A stretch of DNA of 26,534 nt, taken from NCBI GenBank assembly GCA_964525675.1, contig CAZGJW010000030.1, forward strand, positions 1 to 26,534. The letters run 5' to 3'. Shown here in pieces: positions 15,438 through 24,026 of this stretch. Numbering within the stretch: the stretch's first letter is position 1; every line of letters starts with the position of its first letter. This DNA is from CAYSRJ01 sp964525675. GTDB lineage: Bacteria > Spirochaetota > B62-G9 > DRHN01. Under the pieces are notes generated by a model. It made no database searches. It was not told the origin of the DNA and saw nothing but the letters and a program-made list of their open reading frames with translations. The translations under genes and the position numbers were made by a program.

Positions 15438-15905
15438 TTAAATTAGTGTACCACCCGCATGGATAAAGGCAAGCCCGTCTCCCGTGAGTTTCTGGAGGAT
15501 AAACCCCTCACCGCCGAAAAACCCTGCCCCGAGCCGCCTGGTGAAGGCAACGGAGATATCGATACCGTAGGCGGAGCAGAGGTATGCATCGCGCTGGCAG
15601 AGGATAGTTCCTATTTCCTTCAGGTCGAGGGCAAAGATCTTACCCGGGTAGGGAGCGGCAAACGAGACCTTCATTGGATTCTGTGCTCCGTTGTAGAATG
15701 TGGTGATAAAAAAAGACTCTCCCGAAATAATCCGTTTTACACCCTTCATTATTCCGCCGGCCTCTGTGTTTATCTCGATTCCGTCTTCCATGAAGAGCAT
15801 TGCGCCGGCTTCGGCCTGTACCGCCTCGCCGGGGTCGAGCGTGATGATGACCCCCTGCATGTCGTCGCCGATAATCCGATACTCGATATCATGTGCATGT
15901 GCCAT
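15438..15905 (-). CDS. N-terminal part of an AIM24/TIGR00266-type protein
   Basis: The 155-residue frame starts at ATG 15905 after a strong AAGGGGAG site. It shows the family pattern EYRIIGDDMQ, LDPGEAVQAEAGAMLFMEDG, GESFFITTF, VSFAAPYPGKIFALDL and GGEGFILQKLTGDGLAF. It ends at HAGGTLI with TAA, where full-length members of about 250 residues continue with a Glu or Lys. AIM24-like proteins are conserved, soluble and of uncertain role. The gene is transcribed away from carA and no partner is evident nearby. Confidence 0.75.
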   Translation of the reverse strand: MAHAHDIEYRIIGDDMQGVIITLDPGEAVQAEAGAMLFMEDGIEINTEAGGIMKGVKRIISGESFFITTFYNGAQNPMKVSFAAPYPGKIFALDLKEIGTILCQRDAYLCSAYGIDISVAFTRRLGAGFFGGEGFILQKLTGDGLAFIHAGGTLI

Positions 15906-16087
15906 TAAAATCTCCCCTTTATCGTTTAGTTAACCTGTGAGAACTGCTCCATGTGCCCTGCGAAACGTTTTCCTTGTGCAGTACAAATATATCGAGTACT
16001 TCAAAAAGAGGAAAGAAAACAGTCATGGTATTCAACCAATTGTAAAGCGGAACAGGCTCCAGATCGTGATTGATGGGAGGGGTTTTT

Positions 16088-16252
16088 ATGAGGATTTCTG
16101 CTCAGGCGGTTGAAAACGCCTTTTGTAACAATTTACCCTACAGAACAGGAATTTTCAAGCTTTGTAGGGTAGGAACGCAGCATCAGCTATCTTTTCGGGT
16201 AAATATTTCTTCCGAGGGCTCATTTTATACTGACCTCCCAATGTTTCTTTGA
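16088..16252 (+). CDS. Possible small protein of 54 residues upstream of carA
   Basis: An open frame starts at ATG 16088, five bases after GGGAGGGG (16075-16082), and stops at 16250-16252, just before the carA promoter. The peptide begins MRISAQAVENAFCNNLPYR; no family is recognised. It contains a stem-forming inverted repeat (16134-16171), so the DNA may instead be a structured non-coding stretch. The ribosome site is good but there is no other support. It is the main content of the 419-base gap between the AIM24-type gene and carA. Confidence 0.25.
   Translation: MRISAQAVENAFCNNLPYRTGIFKLCRVGTQHQLSFRVNISSEGSFYTDLPMFL
16104..16171 (+). other. Two stem-loops in the gap upstream of carA
   Basis: AGGCG/CGCCT at 16104-16121 is followed by TTT, like a weak terminator. 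A perfect 9-bp pair TACCCTACA/TGTAGGGTA at 16134-16142 and 16163-16171 encloses a 20-base loop. The pair lies upstream of the carA promoter, so it would end or shape an upstream transcript and not the carA leader. Confidence 0.3.
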
Positions 16253-16254
16253 CG

Positions 16255-16283
16255 TTGACTTTTAAAGTTTGCTGTACTACTAT
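16255..16283 (+). promoter_or_regulatory. Sigma-70-like promoter of carA
   Basis: TTGACT (16255-16260), a 17-base spacer and TACTAT (16278-16283) form a near-consensus promoter 41 bases before ATG 16325. A perfect 10-bp palindrome AATTCGAATT (16291-16300) lies at the expected transcription start and could be an operator; no known pyrimidine or arginine operator is recognised. Confidence 0.65.
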
Positions 16284-16324
16284 CCTTAACAATTCGAATT
16301 AGTGAAGGTATTACCGGGGGACAG

Positions 16325-17488
16325 ATGAAGGCGCTTCTCATGCTCGAGGACGGCCAGTGCTGTGAATGCGAGAGTTTCAGCGGTGAAGGTGAGGTGTTCG
16401 GGGAGCTGGTGTTCAATACCGTCCTGACCGGGTATCAGGAGATTATCACTGACCCTTCTTATAAGGGTCAGATCGTGATGATGACAGCGAGCATGATCGG
16501 GAATTACGGAATCAGGGAAAACGAGGATGAATCGGCCGGAGTTCATGCGGAGGGATTAGTCGTCAGGGAGTACGGCGGCAGGGCGCTCGCTAAAAACACG
16601 GAAAAACTCCAGCACCACCCGGAAAATACTCTTTCCTATAGCGGGAAAAGCCGGAATGAAAGGGCGCAATCTCTTCATAATCCGGTGACAACAAGCCTTG
16701 CCGTGTATCTCAGCAGCCTGGGCATAGTGGGGGTAGAAGGGGCGGACACTCGCTTTCTCACAAAATATATTCGAGAGGCAGGAGCGATGAAGGCGGGTAT
16801 CACCACCCGAACACTTGATAAAAAGAAGTTTTTGCAGAAGGTAAAGGATTCACCGGACATTGTCGGGCGTGACCTTGTGAAAGAAGTAACGGCTAAAAAT
16901 TCCTATCTTTTCAGCGAGGGGGAGGGCCCGCGGATTACCGTGCTTGACTGCGGTATAAAAGTGAGCTCTCTTGATCTGCTTGCGATGCGGGGATGCCGTG
17001 TCGAAGTTTTTCCTGCGTATTCCGCCAAGGAGGATATACTGAGTACCCGTCCGGACGGTATTCTTCTTTCAAACGGACCCGGTGACCCTGCTGCACTGGG
17101 GAGTATCGTGTCCCTCGTCGAATCCCTGATAGGCGAAGTACCGATATTCGGTATCTGTCTGGGGCATCAGATCATCGGGCAGGCGCTCGGTGCGAAAACA
17201 TTCAAACTGAAGTTCGGGCATCACGGGGGAAATCACCCCGTGCGTGACGAGCGGACAGGCAAAGTATACATAACATCGCAGAACCACGGGTTTGCCGTCG
17301 ACACGAAAACCCTCGATACGCGGGACATCGAGGTTTCATTTATCAATTTAAACGATTTCACGCTGGAGGGCCTGCGGCACAAAAAGCTCCCGCTTTTTTC
17401 CGTGCAGTTTCATCCGGAGGCCGGCCCTGGGCCGCATGATACCATGTACCTGTTTGACGATTTTCTACGCATGATTCGCGGGTTGTAA
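16325..17488 (+). CDS. carA: Carbamoyl-phosphate synthase small subunit (glutamine amidotransferase)
   Basis: The 387-residue protein has the normal CarA layout: an N-terminal CarA-specific domain (FGELVFNTVLTGYQEIITDP, TRFLTKYIREAGAMKAGI) and a C-terminal class I glutaminase. LSNGPGDP, GICLGHQIIGQALGA with the nucleophile Cys278, and QFHPEAGPGPHDT with His363 and Glu365 complete the triad. It hydrolyses glutamine and passes ammonia through a tunnel to CarB for carbamoyl phosphate, the precursor of pyrimidines and arginine. ATG 16325 follows a GGGGG site. carB follows after 185 bases in the same direction; that gap has AT-rich -10-like stretches but no clear promoter or attenuator that I can name. 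Confidence 0.98.
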   Translation: MKALLMLEDGQCCECESFSGEGEVFGELVFNTVLTGYQEIITDPSYKGQIVMMTASMIGNYGIRENEDESAGVHAEGLVVREYGGRALAKNTEKLQHHPENTLSYSGKSRNERAQSLHNPVTTSLAVYLSSLGIVGVEGADTRFLTKYIREAGAMKAGITTRTLDKKKFLQKVKDSPDIVGRDLVKEVTAKNSYLFSEGEGPRITVLDCGIKVSSLDLLAMRGCRVEVFPAYSAKEDILSTRPDGILLSNGPGDPAALGSIVSLVESLIGEVPIFGICLGHQIIGQALGAKTFKLKFGHHGGNHPVRDERTGKVYITSQNHGFAVDTKTLDTRDIEVSFINLNDFTLEGLRHKKLPLFSVQFHPEAGPGPHDTMYLFDDFLRMIRGL

Positions 17489-17673
17489 TTGCGTTTGTGC
17501 AGAATAATTAGAGGAGGGGTATATCGCGGGTTTTAGTAATATAGGATTATGTTTTTAGGACTCGTGCTATACCTTATTAAAGATTTCCGCGCGTAACAAA
17601 GTATAAATAGAAACGTGGTATATCGTAATTTTTTAGTGGGAAAGAATTTGTATGTAAGGTGGAATAAAGGCGT

Positions 17674-20600
17674 ATGCCGAAGAGGACGGACATAAAAAAG
17701 ATTCTCGTCGTGGGGTCGGGCCCGATTGTTATCGGCCAGGCGTGCGAGTTCGATTATTCGGGAACACAGGCCCTCAAGGCATTGAAAGAGGAGGGGTATT
17801 CGGTAATTCTCGTGAACAGCAACCCTGCAACCGTCATGACGGACAGGAAGATGGCGGACAGGACGTATATAGAGCCGCTCGCTGTTGAACCGGTGAAACA
17901 GATCATCGCACGGGAGCGGCCCGACGCAGTGCTTCCAACGCTAGGTGGCCAGACAGCCCTTAACCTGGTACGCGATCTTTCAGAAGCAGGGGTGCTCCAG
18001 CAGTTCGGGGTCGAATGCATCGGCGCCGATATCGAGGTTATACGGAGGGCAGAACATCGCGAGCTCTTTAAAAAGGCTATGGAGGAGATTGGCCTCGATG
18101 TTCCGAAAAGCGGTCTTGCACACTCCATGGAAGAGGCCGTCAGGATTCTCGATTCTCTCGGGCTGCCGGTCATCGTGAGGCCAAGCTTCACATTAGGGGG
18201 GCACGGAGGCGGCCTTGCGTTTTCCAGCAATGAGTTCGAGCAGGCTGTTCGAAAAGGATTAGAGGACAGTCCCGTTCACCAGGTGCTCATCGAGGAGTCG
18301 ATTCACGGCTGGAAGGAGTTCGAGTACGAGGTGATGCGCGACAAAAACGATAACGCAGTCATCATCTGCTGTATCGAAAATATCGATCCCATGGGTATAC
18401 ACACAGGAGACAGCGTGACGGTGACCCCGGCAATGACCATCTCGGACCGGGAAAACCAGTACATGCGGGATGCGTCTATTGCAATACTGCGGAAAATCGG
18501 CGTGGAAACGGGTGGCTCGAACGTGCAGTTTGCCATGCACCCGGACACCGGCCGCATCGTTGCAATAGAGATGAACCCCAGGGTATCGAGAAGCTCTGCG
18601 CTCGCATCGAAGGCAACCGGCTTCCCAATTGCAAAGATTGCAGCAAAGCTTGCTGTTGGGTATACGCTTGATGAAATACCCAATGACATAACAAAGAAGA
18701 CTCCTGCTTCCTTCGAGCCGGTTATCGATTATGTGGGCGTCAAGATGCCACGTTTCAACTTCGAAAAATTTCCGGGTGCCTCATCTGAGCTCTCCATACA
18801 GATGAAATCAGTTGGCGAGGTGATGGCCCTGGGCAGAACCTTTTTAGAGGCGGTATTCAAGGGCCTCCGGGCGCTTGAGAATCAGAATGCCTGGTACACG
18901 GTAACAGGAAACGCGGGCACCGATGACATCCTCTCGTACATATCGAAACAGAGGCCGGACCGCATTCCATTCATCATCGAGGCTCTGAGACGGGGAGCGG
19001 GCGAGGGGGAAATACACGAGCGTACGAGCATTGACACCTGGTTTATCAACATGTTCAAAAAGGCATCCGACCTGATGAATCGAATACAAAATCACCCTCT
19101 GGAAAAGGATACCCTGCGCCGGGCAAAGGAAGCCGGGTTTTCAGACGAGCTCATCGGCCATTTGCGAAATACAACCGGAGACAGTATTCGAAACCTCAGA
19201 AAGAGGCACAAAATCCTGCCCGCCTACAAGATGGTCGATACCTGCGCCGCTGAATTCGAGGCATTTACCCCCTATTTCTACTCGAGCTACGACAGGGAAG
19301 ACGAAACGATTGTCACTGACAGGGAAAAGGTGCTCATACTGGGGAGCGGGCCCAATCGCATCGGCCAGGGCATTGAGTTTGATTACTGCTGCGTGCAGGC
19401 GTCCTTCGAGCTGAAGGCCCTGAGGTATGAAACCATAATGGTAAACAGTAACCCCGAAACGGTCAGCACCGACTACGACACCTCGGACCGCCTCTACTTT
19501 GAACCGGTTACGTTCGAAGACGTGATGAATATCATCGAAAAGGAAAAGCCCATCGGCGTCATCGTCCAGTTCGGCGGGCAGACGCCGCTCAACATGGCGA
19601 AAAAGCTCGAACAAAGTGGTGTCAGGATTCTCGGTACTTCGACAGACTCCATTCACCGGGCGGAATCGCGTGAGCAGTTTTCGGCCCTGGTCGAAGAGCT
19701 CGGTCTACGGCAGCCGCCAAACGGCACGGCAAAGAGCACAAAAGAGGCGGTCGATATTGCGAAATCCGTGGGATACCCGGTGCTCGTGAGGCCCTCATTC
19801 ATACTCGGCGGCAGCAAGATGGCCATTCTGTACGATGAACAGAGCCTGAAACAGTACCTATCGCAGGCGCAATCACTTTCGGAGGACAATCCCATCCTCA
19901 TCGACCGGTTTTTAGAGGACGCATTCGAGTACGATATCGATGCGGTTTCAGACGACATACAGGTGGTAATAGGCGGTGTTATGGAGCATATAGAGGAGGC
20001 TGGGGTTCATTCGGGTGATTCTGCGTGCGCCATTCCCCCGGTGAAATCGAAAAATGAGTGGATTGAGGAGATCAAGCGCCAGACGAGGGTTATTGCAAAA
20101 ACTTTAGAGGTTGTCGGCCTTATAAATATTCAGTTTGCCGTGCAGAGGGACCTCGTATATGTGCTCGAGGTCAACCCGCGTGCCTCGCGCACCGTGCCGT
20201 TCGTATCCAAGGCCACGTCCTTTCCACTTGCGCGGGTCGCCACGGCGCTCATGATGGGAAAAACACTCGAAGAGTTGGGCATCACGGCCGACCTGGACGT
20301 CCACTATGTTTCAGTCAAAGAATCGGTTCTGCCGTTCAACCGCTTTCCGGGAACCGACCCCTTGCTCGGCCCCGAGATGCGTTCGACGGGCGAGGTTATG
20401 GGAACGGGCGCTTCTTTCGGCGAAGCCTTCTACAAGGCCGAGCTCGGCGCGAATACACCGCTTCCGGTAAACGGTGTCGTTTTCATAAGTGTGCACGACA
20501 GCGATAAGGAAACGATACTGCCGGTTGCAAAAAAACTCAGCGAGCTCGGTATCAAGATAACAGCTACAAGCGGTACGGCCTCTTTTTTGTGGAAGCACGG

Positions 20601-20871
20601 CATATGGTCTGATGTGCTACAGAAGGTTCATGAGGGGCATCCGAACGTGCTCGATTATATTGAAAACGCGAAGATCGATCTTTTTATCAACACACCGCTG
20701 GGGAAAGAATCGCAGATCGATGATTATACGATACGCCAGGCGGCGATTCGTCACGGCATCGCCTATACAACGACCACATCCGCTGCGTTCGCCGCAGTCG
20801 AAGGAATCGAGGCGAAGCTGAACGGGCACATTTTCGTTCGCCACCTGCAGGAGAACCCCTTTATCTACTGA
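17674..20871 (+). CDS. carB: Carbamoyl-phosphate synthase large subunit
   Basis: At 1065 residues the protein is full length. It has two homologous ATP-grasp halves, each opening with its glycine motif: GSGPIVIGQACEFDYSG near residue 14 and GSGPNRIGQGIEFDYC near residue 558. Metal-binding ends EMNPRVSRSSALASKATG and EVNPRASRTVPFVSKATS are also paired. An oligomerisation region (about 400-550) and a C-terminal MGS-like allosteric domain (VFISVHDSDK to AYTTTTSAAFAAVEG) are present. It makes carboxyphosphate, carbamate and then carbamoyl phosphate using two ATP. ATG 17674 gives the usual N-terminus MPKRTDIKKILV. No frameshift or missing catalytic residue is seen. Confidence 0.99.
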   Translation: MPKRTDIKKILVVGSGPIVIGQACEFDYSGTQALKALKEEGYSVILVNSNPATVMTDRKMADRTYIEPLAVEPVKQIIARERPDAVLPTLGGQTALNLVRDLSEAGVLQQFGVECIGADIEVIRRAEHRELFKKAMEEIGLDVPKSGLAHSMEEAVRILDSLGLPVIVRPSFTLGGHGGGLAFSSNEFEQAVRKGLEDSPVHQVLIEESIHGWKEFEYEVMRDKNDNAVIICCIENIDPMGIHTGDSVTVTPAMTISDRENQYMRDASIAILRKIGVETGGSNVQFAMHPDTGRIVAIEMNPRVSRSSALASKATGFPIAKIAAKLAVGYTLDEIPNDITKKTPASFEPVIDYVGVKMPRFNFEKFPGASSELSIQMKSVGEVMALGRTFLEAVFKGLRALENQNAWYTVTGNAGTDDILSYISKQRPDRIPFIIEALRRGAGEGEIHERTSIDTWFINMFKKASDLMNRIQNHPLEKDTLRRAKEAGFSDELIGHLRNTTGDSIRNLRKRHKILPAYKMVDTCAAEFEAFTPYFYSSYDREDETIVTDREKVLILGSGPNRIGQGIEFDYCCVQASFELKALRYETIMVNSNPETVSTDYDTSDRLYFEPVTFEDVMNIIEKEKPIGVIVQFGGQTPLNMAKKLEQSGVRILGTSTDSIHRAESREQFSALVEELGLRQPPNGTAKSTKEAVDIAKSVGYPVLVRPSFILGGSKMAILYDEQSLKQYLSQAQSLSEDNPILIDRFLEDAFEYDIDAVSDDIQVVIGGVMEHIEEAGVHSGDSACAIPPVKSKNEWIEEIKRQTRVIAKTLEVVGLINIQFAVQRDLVYVLEVNPRASRTVPFVSKATSFPLARVATALMMGKTLEELGITADLDVHYVSVKESVLPFNRFPGTDPLLGPEMRSTGEVMGTGASFGEAFYKAELGANTPLPVNGVVFISVHDSDKETILPVAKKLSELGIKITATSGTASFLWKHGIWSDVLQKVHEGHPNVLDYIENAKIDLFINTPLGKESQIDDYTIRQAAIRHGIAYTTTTSAAFAAVEGIEAKLNGHIFVRHLQENPFIY

Positions 20872-20944
20872 TTCCGGACGCCTTTTCACGTGGTCGTTCT
20901 ATGAATGTTTAATAGGCGGGGACAGAAGGGACAGGATATACTAT

Positions 20945-21811
20945 ATGGATATGAAAGATAAATTAGCCGGATCAAAGATCGTCCTTCCGTATATAGAGCT
21001 TGCCGGACACCGTATAAGCCGGCTTATTCTGGGAAACAATCCGATATCCGGCGTGAGCCACTATTCCCGGAAGCTCAGTCAATCTATGGAACAATATTTT
21101 ACCATGGAGAACGCAAAGGCCCTCCTCAGACGGTGCGAGGAGCACGGAATCACGGCGTTTCAGGGGAGGGCCGACCGATGGATTCTTCATCTGTTTCGTG
21201 AGCACAGGGAGGATGGAGGCAATCTCAAGTTCATCTGCCAGACCGCGAGTGAAATGGAGGACATTGGCGCCAATATGCGCCTGGCGGTAAAAGAGGGGGC
21301 GATCGCCGTTTATCATCACGGAACGCAAACGGACAACTACTGGAACACGGGCAGGATAGAAGAGGTAAGGGAGATTATGAAAACGGCACGGGACCTCGGA
21401 GTTGCGGTCGGCATCGGCAGTCATAAACCTGAAGTAATCGAGTACGTCGAGGAAAAGGGCTGGGATGTTGATTTCTATATGGCAAGTTTCTATAATGTGT
21501 ATAAGGGGATCAGCGGCTGGAAAAAAAGCTATATTATAACCGGCATTGTCACCGAGGACTGTTTCGAATATGAGGACCGTGACCGAATGTGTGAAACGAT
21601 ACGAAGTGTATCGAAGCCGTGTCTCGGCTTCAAGATTCTTGCCGCAGGAAGGAACTGTAACACCTCAGAAGATACGGAAAAGGCGTTCAAGTACGCATTC
21701 AACAGTATAAAACCGATTGATGCAGTGGTCGTCGGAATGTTTCCAAAGGACCGGGACCGCGATCAGATAAGTGAAAATGCCGCCCTGACGCTTCGGTATG
21801 CAGGCAGATGA
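20945..21811 (+). CDS. TIM-barrel protein of unknown function (aldo/keto-reductase-like)
   Basis: The 288-residue protein reads as a beta/alpha barrel: RLILGNNPISGVSHYS at the first strand, HGITAFQGRADRWI, FICQTASEMEDI, IAVYHHGTQTDNYW, VAVGIGSHKPEVIEYV, VDFYMASFYNVY, CLGFKILAAGR and VVVGMFPK form successive strands. It resembles proteins often annotated loosely as aldo/keto reductases, but the usual Asp-Tyr-Lys-His tetrad is not evident to me. The many His, Asp and Glu at strand ends suggest a metal or sugar site. It starts at ATG 20945 and stands 73 bases after carB, so it may share its transcript. No specific role can be given. Confidence 0.75.
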   Translation: MDMKDKLAGSKIVLPYIELAGHRISRLILGNNPISGVSHYSRKLSQSMEQYFTMENAKALLRRCEEHGITAFQGRADRWILHLFREHREDGGNLKFICQTASEMEDIGANMRLAVKEGAIAVYHHGTQTDNYWNTGRIEEVREIMKTARDLGVAVGIGSHKPEVIEYVEEKGWDVDFYMASFYNVYKGISGWKKSYIITGIVTEDCFEYEDRDRMCETIRSVSKPCLGFKILAAGRNCNTSEDTEKAFKYAFNSIKPIDAVVVGMFPKDRDRDQISENAALTLRYAGR

Positions 21812-21825
21812 TATTAGCAAAAGTT

Positions 21826-22116
21826 TCAGCCGTAATACTCAATAGTATACTCGTAGGTGTGCAGGAGCCCCGGATAGCTTGTTTCGACCAGGTTGACGAT
21901 CTTGTTCATGACGGATTCGAGCAGAGGCTTGTTGTTGGACACGTACACAAGGCCGAGTACCGCTTCTTGAGCACTGTTCAGACGGTCGATTTCCGATATG
22001 GAAGCCCGGAATTTAGACCATATCCTGTCTTTAAGGCCTCTGATAACACGCCTCTTATCCTTCAGTGAGGACGCCTGCGGGATTCGTAACTCTATCTTGG
22101 ATACCAGAACTTTCAT
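21826..22116 (-). CDS. DUF503 (YlxP-like) family protein
   Basis: The 96-residue protein has the DUF503 pattern: KVLVSKIELRIPQASSLKDK at the start, RRVIRGLKDRIWSKF, ISEIDRLNSAQEAVLGLVYVSN and a C-terminal LETSYPGLL-like region ending YEYTIEYYG. In Firmicutes a member (YlxP) sits beside rbfA near ribosome and translation genes; its biochemical role is not settled. ATG 22116 was chosen because AGGTGG lies eight bases upstream; in-frame ATG 22122 and GTG 22128 fall too close to that site. It converges with the barrel-protein gene 14 bases away and follows the monophosphatase gene on the same strand by 68 bases. Confidence 0.88.
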   Translation of the reverse strand: MKVLVSKIELRIPQASSLKDKRRVIRGLKDRIWSKFRASISEIDRLNSAQEAVLGLVYVSNNKPLLESVMNKIVNLVETSYPGLLHTYEYTIEYYG

Positions 22117-22184
22117 GATCATTCCCACCTGTCAAGGAGAACTCTCTTTCGGAGCTTCAGCTGTTATTTTTTCTTGAAAAACTT

Positions 22185-22961
22185 TTATTCCAAAGAAGCA
22201 ATACATTCCTTCAGTTCGGTAAAGATATTAGTGTCACCTGCTATGATATTCAAATGCCCATCGATCGGGGTGATATCGAGCGCCGTACCCGCTTTTTCGG
22301 CTATAAGCGCGGCGGCAGCGATATCCCACTCATTCACCCAGTGCTGAATATATGCATTTACCCTTCCACACGCGAGATAGCAGAGGTCAAGAGCAGCAGA
22401 ACCGAAGAACCGAATTTTTTTTACCCGTTTTGATATTTTCTGAAAAATACGGGTGCCGTCCTCGAGGCTCTGCGCCTTGAAAAATCCGCCTGATATGACA
22501 ATTTCCTCCAGTTGAGTGACGGTGCGTCTTCGAATGGGGACACTGTTCAAATAAGAGCCTGCGAGATCGGCGGAGAACATTTCGTCCCGTACGGGATCAT
22601 ACACTGCGCCGACAACACATTTTCCTTTATTTTTAAACGCGATGGAAGTGCAGTAATGCGGTATGCCCATAAAGTAGTTTACGCTCCCGTCCAGGGGATC
22701 GATTATCCAGTTTCCGTCATCAGCCTCATCAACCCTGCCGCTTTCCTCGCAGATAAACCCATGCGCGGGATATTTTCTTCTGATCAAATCTTTCATAAGG
22801 TTTTCGGTAGCAACATCAACATCGAGCTTGATATCGTGCGCATATGAAGAGGTTACCGATACCATATTTCGTTTAAATCGATCCAAAAGATATAGTCCCG
22901 CCTCTCTCGCTGTTTCCACGCATGTGGTATAAAGATCGTTTTTATCTATACGTACGCTCAT
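22185..22961 (-). CDS. Inositol-monophosphatase family phosphatase
   Basis: The 258-residue protein has the metal-binding signature of the family: EES with E72/E73, WIIDPLDGSVNY with D88 and D91, and the C-terminal EWDIAAAALIAEKAG with its catalytic aspartate. Members hydrolyse inositol-1-phosphate, 3'-phosphoadenosine-5'-phosphate, fructose-1,6-bisphosphate or NADP; the sequence alone does not decide. ATG 22961 follows AGGGG eight bases upstream. It sits some 9 kb from the polymer locus, so a link to inositol-type polyols there is only a possibility. It precedes the DUF503 gene and is divergent from the HAD gene. Confidence 0.9.
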   Translation of the reverse strand: MSVRIDKNDLYTTCVETAREAGLYLLDRFKRNMVSVTSSYAHDIKLDVDVATENLMKDLIRRKYPAHGFICEESGRVDEADDGNWIIDPLDGSVNYFMGIPHYCTSIAFKNKGKCVVGAVYDPVRDEMFSADLAGSYLNSVPIRRRTVTQLEEIVISGGFFKAQSLEDGTRIFQKISKRVKKIRFFGSAALDLCYLACGRVNAYIQHWVNEWDIAAAALIAEKAGTALDITPIDGHLNIIAGDTNIFTELKECIASLE

Positions 22962-23253
22962 CAAGTGATCCCCTGAGGTGGCCAATTTTCCCGGCTTGCT
23001 GAAAGTCCCATCGGGAAAATCCTGCCAGGGTCTGAAAGTTCTGGGTTAAATATGGTGAAAATCTCCGTATCATTCAAGACAAAGTTGTAATCTGAGTGTT
23101 GATTTATTACGAGTGTCATAATATATTGACATGTGTACTGTTCCCCGGTATTATTTTCATCGGCGTACCCTGAGCACGTGAGAAAAAAATAAAAATAACG
23201 CCCATCACTCAAACGGTTGTGAGCGGGTACTGCGCATATCCAGAGGTTGTACG

Positions 23254-23892
23254 GTGAAATTTGAGCTCTGCATATTTGATCTTGACGGCACAATCGTGGA
23301 CACGCGAAGAGACCTGACGACTGCGGTTAATTCAGTGCGAGCCCGTTATGGCCTGCCGGAAATGAGTGTGGAGGAGGTAACCGGCTATGTCGGTGACGGG
23401 ATAGTCAAACTGGTCAAGCGCAGCCTTCCGGATAACGGTATCGATATCAACGAGGCGGTCTCATTTTTTAAAGAGGCGTATAAAGCCCATCTCCTGGATA
23501 CAACCAGACCCTATCCGGGCATCAAAGAGGTTCTTTTACAACTGGATGGCCGATACTCTGCGCTTCTTACAAATAAATCATATCAACTTACAAAGGCGAT
23601 TACAGACAGTCTTGATTTTACCGATTTTTTTTCTATCATTGTCGGCGGCGACACTCTGAAAAGGAAAAAACCTCACCCGGACGGAGTGGAATATATATTG
23701 AAAAAAATCGGCGCAGACCGTAGAAAAACTGTTATGATCGGTGACGGTAAAAACGATATTCTCGTAGCGCACGCGTCTGGAATTTCATCGGTATATGTGA
23801 AGTACGGTTTTACCACTATCCGCGATTTTGATGGGCATGAACCGAATTTTACAGTGAACAGCGCATTTGAGCTGCTTGCAATACTTATGTAG
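23254..23892 (+). CDS. HAD-family hydrolase (phosphoglycolate-phosphatase-like)
   Basis: The 212-residue protein shows the four HAD motifs: FDLDGTIVDT with nucleophile D9 and D11, LLTNKS (motif 2), the lysine of KRKKPHPDG (motif 3) and GDGKNDILVAHASG (motif 4). A helical cap lies between motifs 1 and 2 (YGLPEMSVEEVTGYVGDGI), as in phosphoglycolate phosphatase and PpaX-type enzymes. It dephosphorylates a small phosphate ester; the substrate is not predictable. GTG 23254 follows AGAGG at suitable spacing. It stands alone between the divergent monophosphatase gene and the V/A-ATPase operon. Confidence 0.9.
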   Translation: MKFELCIFDLDGTIVDTRRDLTTAVNSVRARYGLPEMSVEEVTGYVGDGIVKLVKRSLPDNGIDINEAVSFFKEAYKAHLLDTTRPYPGIKEVLLQLDGRYSALLTNKSYQLTKAITDSLDFTDFFSIIVGGDTLKRKKPHPDGVEYILKKIGADRRKTVMIGDGKNDILVAHASGISSVYVKYGFTTIRDFDGHEPNFTVNSAFELLAILM

Positions 23893-23942
23893 GACGGAAA
23901 ATGAAATCATGAATAAAATACGTCCAAAAATGCCAAAAATAT

Positions 23943-23971
23943 TTGAAATAGAAAAAACAATGTTTGATAAT
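23943..23971 (+). promoter_or_regulatory. Sigma-70-like promoter of the V/A-ATPase operon
   Basis: TTGAAA (23943-23948), a 17-base spacer and GATAAT (23966-23971) form a strong promoter in an AT-rich gap, about 55 bases before ATG 24027. It would drive the subunit H/G, I and K genes together. Confidence 0.6.
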
Positions 23972-24026
23972 TAAAAAAGATACCGTGTGAAGCAAGCGGT
24001 TGAATAGCTCAGTGTGGGAGAGGTAT

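Noticed and set aside
17489..17673. A small gene or riboswitch between carA and carB, suggested by AGGAGGGG near 17513
   Set aside because: No ATG, GTG or TTG lies at a usable distance, and no stable inverted repeat is seen.
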